Origin: Misgurnus anguillicaudatus | Taxonomy: Eukaryota > Chordata > Actinopteri > Cypriniformes > Cobitidae | Reading direction: 5' to 3' | Length of the DNA: 64,000 nucleotides | Assembly: GCF_027580225.2 (NCBI RefSeq) | Contig: NC_073353.2 | Location: 35,880,001-35,944,000 of the forward strand | Shown: piece after piece, positions 42,012 through 52,345 of the stretch | Position numbering within the stretch: position 1 is the stretch's first letter | Layout of the letters: each line of letters begins with the position of its first letter | Notes under the pieces: generated by a model | What the model was told of the DNA's origin: nothing | Database searches by the model: none | What the model saw: only the letters and a program-made list of their open reading frames with translations | Made by a program: the position numbers and the translations under genes

Positions 42012-42835
42012 ACTTTTTATTTTATCTCATCTCCACTCATGGTATTTCAAACCTACGAGTTTCTTTCTAATGCAGAAAACAAGATATTTTAAATAATGTT
42101 GGTAAGCAAACAATACTTGTCCTCTTTGACTTTTTGGCTGTTGTACATTATGGAATATGAGACTGTTCTTAAAATACTTCAGTTTTACAGAATCAAGTGA
42201 TGTGGTTTTGAATAACATTAAATGGTAAATAAGAGATTTTTCTGAACTTATTAATAAACATAAAATAATTGTTTCATTGTCATTCTCACCTGCAGGATAC
42301 AGATGCACCCAGTACCCAGGAGGCGTTCCAGAAGATGGTGATGGGAGTGCTTGTAGGTTCAGACATCGAAGACAGCCCAGCAGATGTTGGAGTGTTATTG
42401 GAGGGATTAAGAGTTCTTGGACCTCATCAACATTGTGTATGCGACAACCATGCTGATGGGACTGATATATGCACTGAACTTGAGCTACTTTCCTGAATTC
42501 AGGTACACTTTTGAAGTATTGCAGTTGTTGTTTCTGGAGCTAGATGGGAAGTAACTATCTCATAAAGTTCAGACGCTGAAGACCAAGACTTTTGCAGATG
42601 TTTTGAGAAAGGAATGTTTTAATATTTCATATGTAAATGCCATGTTTTTGAAATGGCAGTACAGTAACATTCGGGAAGTTAGCAGTGTCGTCAATTTATT
42701 TTGATAGTTTTGCAGTGTGTTTTTATTTAATTAGATTAATGTAGAGTTGTTTAAAGCTTTGGCTGTACGTAAATGGTGCTGCATCTAATTTGTCATGGAA
42801 TGTTAACGTTTATACTGTATCTGTAGTTTAAGTGC

Positions 42836-42841
42836 AATAAA
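42836..42841 (+). terminator. Poly(A) signal AATAAA of the carried gene
   Basis: AATAAA about 285 bp after the last coding exon and 460 bp before the right terminus of the CACTC element, followed by a GT-rich stretch (CTGGTGTCTGAG). Its position suggests the whole transcription unit lies within the element. Confidence 0.5.
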
Positions 42842-43302
42842 CATGGCTTGAAGAACTGGTGTCTGAGATTCTTTTATGAATAAAATGAATGCTATATAGA
42901 GTTTATTACAAAAAGTATATTATTGTGTGTGTACTTGAAATAGAAATTGTTATGTTAAAGTAACTAAAAGTAATTGGATGGAACCACTGTCCACAATGTA
43001 AATGAGTTGTATGAATAAACTACTCTTGAGTTGGACAAGCAAAAAATATTTGATTAGTTTGTACAAGTTAAACACATGTTCAGAAAACGTAACAATCTTA
43101 AGTTATGGATAAGTAACTAAGATAATTTTGTTGAACGTTACCACGTCACATTAGTTATTTATTATTCAATTGTGTTGCTGCAACAGAAGAGTTTGGCATT
43201 GACTGAAAACAACCCTTAAATGTTAATAAAAACTAACTGGGTTGTGTGGAACCACTGTCCACAATAAAATTGTGTTCATTTAAAGTATCATTTTTTTGAG
43301 TG

Positions 43303-43545
43303 TACAACAAACACATAGATTGTAGGCAAAAGTTTACTTCCTCTGCCTGTTGACGTAAACAAGACCGACATTATCATAATTCCTCCTGTTTGGACTCACA
43401 GCCTGTAAGTTAACTCCTGTTAGCATTGCATTGTTACAGAATCCTTTAAACATGGTAGGGAGTGTCACATTTCCGGCTGACATCAGAGATATTCAGGCCA
43501 GTCATTCACAACATACAGATTAGCTGGCCAATCAGGGATCAGATC
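43303..43545 (+). repeat. Repeat E, interrupted copy (right part)
   Basis: Continues repeat E after the CACTC insertion: TACAACAAACACATAGATTG, CACAGCCTGTAAGTTAACTC, CACATTTCCGGCTGACATC. The outer end fades near 43545. Confidence 0.7.
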
Positions 43546-43632
43546 AATGAGTTTTGTACAAAATAAATGCATTTGAGGAAAGCAGTATATCTGCTACAAA
43601 AATGTACGGTTTGTGGAAAATAATGTGTTTTG

Positions 43633-45021
43633 TAAGGAATAATTGACGACGGGCCATTGAATTATAAGAAAATAATGCACACCAAGGTGGTAATGCGGCA
43701 CGACGCGAAGCGGATTTCAAATAATTCAAAGGACCAGAGTCAATTATTCCGCTTATACCACGGTAACCACAAACATTGCTCTGGTGCCTATTTTTAAGAC
43801 ATTTGACAAGTTAGGTGTGCGGTTTACAGAAAAATAATCAACACCCATAGAACATTTCTCAGCCAATCAGAATGCAGCATTCAACAGACCCGTGGTATAA
43901 GTAAGGAATAATTGACGACGGGCCATTGAATTATAAGAAAATAATGCACACCAAGGTGGTAATGCGGCACGACGCGAAGTGGATGTGTGCATTATTTTCA
44001 AATAATTCAAAGGACCGGAGTCAATTATTCCGCTTATACCACGGTTACCACAAACATTGCCCTGGTGCCTATTTTTAAGACATTTGACAAGTTAGGTGTG
44101 CGGTTTACAGAAAAATAATCAACACCCATAGAACATTTCTCAGCCAATCAGAATGCAGCATTCAACAGACCCGTGGTATAAGTAAGGAATAATTGACGAC
44201 GGGCCATTGAATTATAAGAAAATAATGCACACCAAGGTGGTAATGCGGCACGACGCGAAGCGGTGTGCATTATTTTCAAATAATTCAAAGGACCGGAGTC
44301 AATTATTCCGCTTATACCACGGTTACCACAAACATTGCTCTGGTGCCTATTTTTAAGCCATTTGACAAGTTAGGTGTGCGGTTTACAGAAAAATAATCAA
44401 CACCCATAGAACATTTCTCAGCCAATCAGAATGCAGCATTCAACAGACCCGTGGTATAAGTAAGGAATAATTGACGACGGGCCATTGAATTATAAGAAAA
44501 TAATGCACACCAAGGTGGTAATGCGGCACGACGCGAAGCGGAGGTGTGCATTATTTTCAAATAATTCAAAGGACCGGAGTCAATTATTCCGCTTATACCA
44601 CGGTAACCACAAACATTGCTCTGGTGCCTATTTTTAAGACATTTGAAAAGTTAGGTGTGCGGTTTACAGAAAAATAATCAACACCCATAGAACATTTCTC
44701 AGCCAATCAGAATGCAGCATTCAACAGACCCGTGGTATAAGTAAGGAATAATTGACGACAGGCCACCGAATCATAAGAAAATAATGCACACCCAAGGTGC
44801 AATGCGGAACGACGCGAAGCGGAGTGTGCATTATTTTCAAATAATTCAAAGGACCGGAGTCAATTATTCCGCTTATACCACGGTTACCACAAACATTGCT
44901 CTGGTGCCTATTTTTAAGACATTTGACAAGTTAGGTGTGCGGTTTACAGAAAAATAATCAACACCCATAGAACATTTCTCAGCCAATCAGAATGCAGCAT
45001 TCAACAGACCCGTGGTATAAT
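43633..45021. repeat. Tandem array of five foldback-derived units (269-281 bp)
   Basis: Units start TAAGGAATAATTGACGACGG at 43633, 43902, 44183, 44461 and 44742, giving lengths 269, 281, 278, 281 and about 280. Within each unit GGTATAAGTAAGGAATAATTGAC pairs with GTCAATTATTCCGCTTATACC, and TTATTTTCAAATAATTC with GAATTATAAGAAAATAA, with GCGGCACGACGCGAAGCGG near the hairpin tip. Units are nearly identical except at that tip, where unit 1 lacks about 12 bases and units 2-5 differ by 1-3 bases. Non-coding satellite. Confidence 0.95.
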
Positions 45022-45425
45022 TAACCATAAACCACACGGACACATTGTATTATACCAAATACACAAAACAATGTTGTTTTTTTAGCAATGAAATAGGTGC
45101 ACTTTAAATATATTTATAATAATATTTAGTGCATATGGCTCATTATTTAGTATCCCTATAATTTGTCTGGACATCAGCCAATATCTAGACGATTGATAAA
45201 TATGCACAGTGCTCTGTCATCTGTTGGTCCAATAGTTCATCACTGACCTGCTGTCAAAATTCCAAAGATGCAAACTCCGATACCTTTCTGTTTGCAAGAC
45301 ACAAACAGGATATATTATGATGTATTTACCCCTTGCTGCAAGTTTCCCATATATCACAAATAAAGAAGAATGTTTAAAAATACATTCAAAAAAGCTCTCG
45401 CTGTTTTGCTGTGGGTCATTGTTAA
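45022..45425. other. No recognised feature
   Basis: No exon, RNA gene or repeat end recognised. Confidence 0.5.
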
Positions 45426-45752
45426 AGGGAAAGTTCAGCAAAAAATGTAAATTCTGTCATCATTTTCTCACGCTCATGTTGTTACAAACCTGTATAAATT
45501 TCTTTGTTCTGATAAACACAGCGTAAGATATTTTAAGGAACCTTTCTAAACAAACTGATTATGAGCCACATTCACTTCCATAGTAGGGAAAAAGAATACT
45601 ATGGAAGTGAATGGGGCTCATGAATGGTTTGATTACAAACATTCGTCATAATATCTTCCTTCGTGTTCATCAGAACAAGAAAATTGTGGTTTGTAACAAA
45701 ATGAGAGTGCGTAAATGATGACAGAATTTGTATTTTTGGGTGAACTATCCCT
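45426..45752. mobile_element. TTAA element (AGGGAAAGTTCAGC..GTGAACTATCCCT)
   Basis: 327 bp between TTAA sites (45422-45425, 45753-45756). Left AGGGAAAGTTCAGCAAAAA and right TTTTTGGGTGAACTATCCCT are inverted repeats. Long complementary arms include ACTTCCATAGTAGGG and ACTATGGAAGTGAATGG. A very common fish element type; another end is at 46371. Confidence 0.88.
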
Positions 45753-46272
45753 TTAAGTGTAGGACTCCCATCGGTTGACCTTCCCTTGAGTGAGAGCAGA
45801 ACTAAAATTATTTCAGGAAGAGGCACGGACTGTGCCGTCCTCTATGATGAGGTGCAAACATGATGAGTCTTCATACCCGATGCAGTATCAGAAAATCACA
45901 GGCGAATCTTAAGAACATTAACCAGAGAAATGTGTTATTCTTCAGCTCAAGATATGTACAGTATTAGTGTAATGTTTCGTAAAAGTATCCGTTTTTATAT
46001 CAATATATTTATGTATCAGATGCTTTTCTTAAAATTCTTCAGGGAACATAATAAAACTAAGTAATGTGGTTTTGGAAGAATTTGATGAGAAATGTTTAAA
46101 TTCATCTATAAATCTTTGACCTTTCATTGCAGTCTTTAGAATCTAATTTGAGACATGCCTTCCATAAGTATTGGGACAGTAAAGACAAAATTGTTTGCTG
46201 TGGAGACAAAAAGATGAATATGAGGCAAAAGTACAGTATGTTACATTTTATTAACATTTGATTAGTTTCAAC
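45753..46272. other. No recognised feature
   Basis: AT-rich DNA with no supported gene or repeat. Confidence 0.5.
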
Positions 46273-46894
46273 TAGAGATCCACCAATAATACATTTTTTC
46301 ACCAATACGATAACAATTGTTCAGACTGATATCGCTGATGCCGAAAATTATAGTTTGGTTGTTATATTAAAGGGATAGTTCACCCAAAAATGAAAATAAT
46401 GTAATTAATGACTCAACCTCATGTCGTTCCAAACTCGTAAGACCTCCATTCATCTTCAGAACACAGTTTAAGATGTTTTATATTTAGTCCGAGAGCTTGT
46501 TGACCCTTCATTGAAAATCTACGTACGGTATACTGTCCATGTCCAGAAAGGTAATAAAAACATCATCAAAGTAGTCCATGTGACATCATTTGGTCAGTTA
46601 GAATGTGTTGAAACATCGAAAATACATAAATTACGACTTTATTCAGCATTGTCTTCTCTTCCGCGTCTGTTGTGAAGCGCATGCGCGAGTCTAAAATCAC
46701 GTGCACTGCAGTGACGCGGATGACATACGACACAGCTGATGTGTTATCTGGTGACCCCCAGCTGTTTTTTTCGTGCGCCGGGCTTCGTTTGCAGATGCAA
46801 GCTTTAAGTTTGAAAATGGCTGATAGTCGATAGAGTTAAAAATTGCTTTTTTTGACCAATACCGATTATTGGCCGATATATCGGTGCATTTCTA
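46273..46894. mobile_element. hAT-type element with 8-bp duplication and nested insertion
   Basis: From TAGAGATCCACCAATAATAC to GATATATCGGTGCATTTCTA, flanked by GTTTCAAC on both sides (46265-46272, 46895-46902). From 46371, after a TTAA (46367-46370), it contains a second element starting AGGGATAGTTCACCCAAAAA whose right end is missing. No transposase. Confidence 0.9.
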
Positions 46895-46902
46895 GTTTCA
46901 AC

Positions 46903-47262
46903 ACATACATGCTTTACCAACACGGAACAAGAACCTTGTATCCTGACTTGTGTGCTTTTACCAAATGCAAGACTCATAAGCAATGGATCAAACTGATGCT
47001 ACACATTTTTTGCTTTTGATGTGTGGACAATTAATGCATCAGGACACAGCTCATCCCTTAACACCTTTCAGACAATAGATTCAGTATGATCACATTAGAT
47101 AGAAGAATTAAAATACGCACGTGTTTCTCTGTTGAGTTGTTAATTGATGTTAAAAATGGTGAAAAATAAAATGTGACTGTACTATTGTTTCATATTCACC
47201 TTTAAATGTTTAAACTTTTTTTTTACTTCACAGCAAACTTATTTTGCTTTTATTGTCGCATA
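46903..47262. other. No recognised feature
   Basis: AT-rich; nothing supported. Confidence 0.5.
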
Positions 47263-47415
47263 CACTCTCAGAAAAAGGGTACAAAAGTTGCCACTGGAAC
47301 CTTTTTAAAAGGTCCTAATATGCACCATTTTGGTACAGCTACAGTACCTTTGAGGTACCAATATGCACATTTTATGTACAAAAGTGCACTTTTTGAAAAT
47401 GTACTGCCCCCAACT
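47263..47415. repeat. GGTACA element fragment
   Basis: CTCTCAGAAAAAGGGTACAA, TTGCCACTGGAACC and alternating GGTACAGCTACAGTACC words match the family at 13306-13507. The right end is degraded. Confidence 0.6.
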
Positions 47416-48720
47416 ATTTCATTTTTTAAATATTATTTATTTTTAATTCACTTTCTTATATGCTAGACAATGACGTAGAATGACTTTTATGTCTATGTTA
47501 GGGGGTTTTCAGACTTTAAAAGGGAAAGAAATGTTTATATTTAAGAGTGCGCCTAAAATACTGCAAAACCTTTATTCATTCCTATAATGATGAGAAAATC
47601 AATAACTGCACGTTTACACTAACACTAACATTTGCACTATTGATTTCTTTCCATTTATCTTTCATATTTAGACTCTATGGACTACCCTAAAGCTGCAGAT
47701 CAGATGTGCACTACTTCATTTAGATGGTAAAGTGCAACAGTGCAATATGCTGCATAATTAATTAATTGCTGTAGATTATGATCTGATTGACTGGTATTAC
47801 ACAAATACATTAAAGAGTCTTTTATCGAGACGATTCATGTGAAAAGATTTTGTGTTGTGAAAAACACAGGAGCCATTTTCTGAGTTTATATCAAACACTA
47901 ATTATTGAAAATCGATGAACCAATGACATGTGTTCTTGTTAAAAAAAATCATGTATTTAATTTGGAATGCATTTATATTTTAGTGTCCAACATTTATTTA
48001 TTTAATTTCATGTTCACTTGTGCAGAGCCCAAATGAAATAAAGGCTTTTATTCCAGAACATGATATAAAACTTTTATTTTATAGTGCCTTGAATAAGATG
48101 TGCCTCAGACTGTCAACTTTTATTATTTTGAAGTATTAACTGTAGGTACTGGGACTTTCTAATGAAAATATTACTTCATAGTTCATAGGGACTCTATGGC
48201 TACAGTACATTTACAAAGACCAAGGTCTTCATATGTGCCAGATATAAATGACTTCCCAGTGTCCCACATACTGTATCTCCATGTGACATAACACTACTTG
48301 TAATGCTTGATGTTGTTCTAGGTAGTGTTCACGGAGAAATAAGACAAAAACTTAAAAAAATGACCATGTAGGTTTAAATGGTTAAAAATAATATTATTAA
48401 GGTTGTTGCATTACTTTTCATATTTTATTCTAAATATAAATATATAAATAACTTAAACATGTATTTATTATTTAATGTATTAATATTTAAGTATTATTTT
48501 ATTATTAAGTTAATATTAATAACGTGCCTAAGCTTGTTCAGAGCTTATTTCAAAAAGCTTATTTTGATTTAATTTCGTTTTTTCAGTGCATGGACGTTTA
48601 TATTATTTTTGCACTGATCTTTAAAAAACTGACCGTCATCTCCCTTTATTTTACAGACATAATTAAATGCACCAAATTTGCCTTTTTACCTCCCAAACGT
48701 AATCCTCAGATGTGTTTACA
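47416..48720. other. Apparently unique AT-rich DNA
   Basis: No repeat ends. 47820-48060 might be conserved non-coding DNA (balanced blocks such as ACACAGGAGCCATTTTCTGA and GTGCAGAGCCCAAATG), but that is speculation. The 64-codon frame at 48378 is low-complexity and not a gene. Confidence 0.3.
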
Positions 48721-49400
48721 GCGATCTATTTCGCCTCAGTGTTCTCCGCCAATCACATTCGTCCCTCGAGTTCAGCCCCCCGCCCCGATCGAACGAATAT
48801 GGGCGGTCCTTTGTTCTCTCAGCCAAACAGAGTCCGTTTCTGCAAACACGTTGCGCGCCACCGACAGCGCCAGTATACTAGGCCGCTTGTGTGATCAAAC
48901 GTCTTTGCGGCGTACCCATCCGCTCCGTTCAAGGGAACATCAGCGAGATTAGAGGGGGACTCTCAACTTCATTCCAGTGGCACGCGAGGATCTGAATCTC
49001 TTTTGAGCTCTGCCGATCGCGGAGAATTCAAACGCCTGAGTATTGACGTATTTGCACTCCTGCGTTTATTTTTAGACACGGGATATTTCGCGCGTGTTCC
49101 CGCTGTGTTTATGTAACAAGCAGACAATGAAAACAGAGTCGATCGGATTTACCTTAACATCGAAAAACGTTCATGCGGACGCAACTTCATGCATTTAGCA
49201 ACGTTAACCCACCCGCGCTTTTGTATGCGAATGTATGATGGGTTCCAGTCGCGATCGCGCTTTTAGTGTTGCACGGTAATGATAAATTATAAAATGATAA
49301 AAGCGACGCGTTTTTGTGCTATAAGAGATGTATCGTTGATCTCGAATAATAAAAGCGATACACTGTAACCCTGACATTGTTGCGGGTCTGATTGGACGTG
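48721..49400. promoter_or_regulatory. CpG island, candidate promoter/first exon
   Basis: By eye about 55 CpG dinucleotides in 600 bp, far denser than the surrounding AT-rich DNA, and not recognisably a repeat. It contains a CCAAT-type site in inverse and direct form (CGCCAATCAC at 48748; TGATTGGACG at about 49390), a GC box (GGGCGG at about 48800) and TGACG at 49054. No TATA box is placed convincingly. Overlapping open frames (48524-48952, 48678-48881, 48712-48894) arise from low stop density and show no domain. Most likely the 5' end of a host gene whose coding exons lie outside; the strand is undetermined. Confidence 0.5.
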
Positions 49401-50836
49401 GGGCACGCGAGGCTGTCATAATGCAGATCCACACTCTATAACGCAACCCACATCCCTGCGTGCGACTCCACTAAGCTCAAAGCACAAAAACCAACGTGGA
49501 AATAACTGAACGGACGAATAAGAGAATAATTGGCATTGGTTCTAGATTCATTTGAAATGCACCTTAAATTTGCATCTTTTTATGCGTTTAGTGCGTTCAA
49601 AGTGTAATGCACCGAGGCAGACATCGCACATTAACACATCTAAATTTGTCCAGTTTAGTCGCACCTTGTCATCACCTACACACCCTCATGTCACTTGAAA
49701 CTCTTTTTGTATGTCAAAATGGCAAAGCTGCTCTTTTGTTTGCAACCAGGATGTATGGGGATGATTATAAGTACATTTACTTCTTTGGTTTCATCTTACC
49801 TTGAGAAGTGGTTTTCATAGGCTTGCTTATGAATCTTATTTTACATTGGACGTCAAGTGATAAACGGCACACCATCAAATTGGTTTATTTTATGTAATTA
49901 TTAATTAAAGAAAAAGGTTCTTTATGAATATGACTATGGACATTAGGAACGTATGCAAAATGATTAAATGGATAGTTCTCCCTAAATTAAAAAATGTCAT
50001 TTATCTATTCCTTCATCAGGGCTCACCGCCAATTTTTTTTTATAATGGCCCGGTTGGGCAAGTGGCTTAGGTTTTCACTTGCCCTGGCAAAAAAAAAAGA
50101 TTTCAGTGTCACATATTTAAAATAATAATTCAAGTCAAATATAATTGCATTCATTTTATGCATCATTTTTTAAGACAATTGCCAATTTTAAATGTAAACT
50201 CTAATTCTGAAATTTCACAATACTCTCATCAGGGTCAATAGTTCTAAGTAAATATATACGGTAATTGCTTGTTCCAACGAAAAAGCCTCTCGATTTGACG
50301 TTTCTTCATCGTTTTTCATCGTGCTTTAGCCTACCCAAGTAACGGTCTGCTTCCAAGTTGTTAAATAATTACATTTTCTTTTTGCCCCATAATTAAAGGG
50401 GGCCGGCGGCATCTTAACGTCTCTTATGTCGATGTAACACGCAACGGTGTTCACAACAACCAATAAGGTAGGAGAAACCTCAAGACATTGCTAAAAAGTT
50501 AACATTTGCGATGCTTAAAATGTGCATTGAGGGTAACTTTGCATAAGAATACATGCAGACAGATGGCCACAGGCAGAAAATAATATTTTTAAAACATATT
50601 TTTAAATTGTTTTATACCCTGTGAAAGGGTCTGGTGTGATATGACTCATTGTGACCATCAATGATATAAAGCTAAAAAAAATCTCACAAAACAGGGCTTG
50701 CACAGTTTTTTTCCTTGTTTATCCTTGTCACAAATGAATCTAATATTTATTCTAGTCTGTTTTGTATTTTTTTAGAGACTTGCATAGTTTTTAAGGATAT
50801 TTGCATGATATGTGCTACCAAGTGGCCAAAATAACA
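49401..50836. other. Mostly unique DNA flanking the CpG island
   Basis: No exon recognised. 50027-50100 (AGGGCTCACCGCC, GGCCCGGTTGGGCAAG, CTTGCCCTGGC) may be a decayed hAT end. The 65-codon frame at 49607 shows no domain. Confidence 0.35.
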
Positions 50837-50840
50837 TTAA

Positions 50841-51749
50841 AGGAATTCCATTTTCTTAAAAGAAAAATCCAGATAATTTACTCACCACCATGTCATCCAA
50901 AATGTTGATGTCTTTCTTTGTTCAGTCGAGAAGAAATTATGTTTTTTGAGAAAAACATTCCAGGATTTTTCTCATTTTAATGGACTTTAATGGACACCAA
51001 CATTCAACACTCAACTCAACACACAACAGTTTTTTCAACAGAGTTTCAAAGGACTATAAACAATCCCAAACGAGGCACAAGGGTCTTATCTAGCGAAACG
51101 ATTATCATTTTTGACAATAAAAATAATAAATATACACTTTTAAACCACAACGTTTCGTCTGGGTCCGGTCCAGCGCGACCTAACGTAAATGCGCAGTGAC
51201 GTAGGGAGGTCACGTGTTACATATATAAAACGCACATTTGCGGACCATTGTAAACAATAAACTGACACAAAAGACATTAATTAGTATCAGTTGACATACA
51301 ACAACGTAGGAACGGTCCTCTTTCAACACACTTGTAAACACTGGGGCGGAGTTTCGCGTTCGTCCTCTGTGACCTCTTGACATCATGACGTATTGGTGGG
51401 GTCACGCTGGCGCATCACGACCGGATCTAGACGAGAAGTTGTGCTTTGGAAGTGTATATTTGTTATTTTTGTTGTCAAAAATGACAATCGTTTCGCTAGA
51501 TAAGACCCTTATGCCTTGTTTGGGATTGTTTATAGTCCTTTGAGACTCTGTTGAAAAAAACTGTTAAGTGTTAAGTATTAATTGTTGGTGTCTATTAAAG
51601 TCCATTAAAATAAGAAAAATCCTGCAATGTTTTCCTCAAAAAACATAATTTCTTCTCGACTTAACAAAGAAAGACATCAACATTTATGATGACATGGCGG
51701 TGAGTAAATTATCTGGATTTTTCTTTTAAGAAAAAAATGGAATATTCCT
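50841..51749. mobile_element. Palindromic TTAA element (AGGAATTCC), copy 2
   Basis: 909 bp between TTAA sites (50837-50840, 51750-51753), ends AGGAATTCCATTTT / AAAATGGAATATTCCT after small changes. Collinear with 5774-6685, including GTCTTTCTTTGTTCAGTCGA, GACTATAAACAATCCCAAAC, TTTTGACAATAAAAATA and the GTCACGTGTTACATATATAA block, which is in inverse orientation relative to copy 1: the centre is inverted with respect to the arms. Confidence 0.85.
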
Positions 51750-51925
51750 TTAACATTTGATATTTGAAGATCTTCTCAAGGGCCATTGCAAACCTGTATT
51801 AGGCCTAGTCATCAATTTGCAATTAGTATGTTAACTCAGCTATTACTTAAATAATGATTCTGTCTTTAAGTCATTAATGCAGAGTCCAGTATGCTTCAGT
51901 ATAAACATCAAAGCAATGTAACCAC

Positions 51926-52337
51926 TAGGGCTGTGCAAAAATATCGATACAGCTAACTATCGTGATACATTTCCCCCCAATAGTGTATCGATATTTTTAA
52001 AAACTCAGCAAATCCCTCTATGGGCTGCTGTAGGTGTCGCTGTCCAGTTGTTTGTCATATACGGCCATTTAGCCAATGTCTCAGAAGTTAGCGTGAGAGT
52101 GAGAAAATGGCAGAAAAAAAAACACCTGCAGCTTTCAAAGCCGACGTGTGGAAGCACTTCGGGTTTAAATTTGTTTTTTTAAATTCAGCTCTATTTCTTT
52201 TTACATTTTTGATAAAAAAAGAAAAAGTATTGCAATGTATCACATCATGCAACGTATTGTATTGTGATACATTGCATCCCGCCCCATGTATCGTGATACG
52301 TACCGTATTGTGAGGTCCTTGCCAATACCCAGCCCTA
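51926..52337 (+). mobile_element. hAT-type element with 8-bp duplication and transposase remnant
   Basis: 412 bp from TAGGGCTGTGCAAAAATATCG to AATACCCAGCCCTA, flanked by GTAACCAC on both sides (51918-51925, 52338-52345). ATCGATA/GTATCG words are sub-terminal. A short transposase start survives (52107-52172). It is an internal-deletion derivative of an autonomous element. Confidence 0.93.
52107..52172 (+). pseudogene. N-terminal remnant of a hAT (BED-finger) transposase
   Basis: MAEKKTPAAFKADVWKHFGF followed by KF: acidic/basic start, then V-W-x-H-F-G-F, the aromatic signature at the beginning of BED-type zinc fingers in hAT transposases. The Cys and His ligands are not present because sequence after residue 22 jumps to AT-rich DNA through an internal deletion. 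The 68-codon open frame beyond that is chance. Confidence 0.7.
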
Positions 52338-52345
52338 GTAACCAC

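Larger units (their letters stand above)
38378..42556 (+). pseudogene. Degraded C2H2/WPALF-type multicopy fish gene, multi-exon
   Basis: Exon A (38378-38644) reads EYFAHINSHLKKSKTVFCML then SGCDFQSNVNGTFISHKNRK and H, a C2H2-type finger (C-x4-C-x12-H-x4-H). Exon B (39120-39671) has a Ser/Pro-rich start, then YITKLRKIGCTEVKLNLLKP, VNYCPYHPQTETSKTLE and LLSEIKKNNEKTF; after an in-frame TGA (39561-39563) the same frame continues KTFSIRRHKVVKESPSIADF and KTRWPALFRREE to a donor (GAG|GTGAGT). Exon C (from 39749) reads ICAEFKRIATAPLVSTYLAK and has a TGA at 39866. Exon D (40951-41032) encodes RLQSFFVYLNEDLTSLIKEY. Exon E (42296 on) has DSPADVGVLLEGLRVL, a frame change near 42418, GLIYALNLSYFPEFRYTFEV and a TAA at 42552. 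The order matches, from memory, uncharacterised C2H2/WPALF proteins abundant in fish. Function unknown. Two nonsense codons and a frameshift mark this copy as dead. Confidence 0.75.
37372..43302 (+). mobile_element. 5.9-kb CACTC-ended element with TA duplication, carrying a gene
   Basis: Ends CACTCAAAAAATG / CATTTTTTTGAGTG. TA stands on both sides (37370-37371 and 43303-43304). The target repeat exists uninterrupted at 33300-33686 with one TA at the matching point, which proves insertion and fixes the duplication at 2 bp. Inside, in plus orientation, are a promoter-like CpG-rich exon, at least five coding exons of a degraded gene and a poly(A) signal. Three later TIR elements account for about 1.7 kb of its length. 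The 803-bp element at 24901 has the same ends. Superfamily unknown to me: TA duplication suggests Tc1-like or Mirage-like, while CACTC ends suggest the CMC group. Confidence 0.8.

Noticed and set aside
37372..43302. Treating the gene as an ordinary host locus
   Set aside because: The empty-site repeat at 33300-33690 shows the entire unit, including promoter and poly(A) signal, is an insertion with matching ends.
43633..45021. CRISPR-like regular array
   Set aside because: Units are 270-280 bp, contiguous, without short spacers, in vertebrate DNA; it is a satellite.
48524..48952. 142-codon open frame over the CpG island
   Set aside because: Begins in low-complexity AT-rich DNA and continues in CpG-rich DNA with few stops; no domain, and several overlapping frames are equally open.
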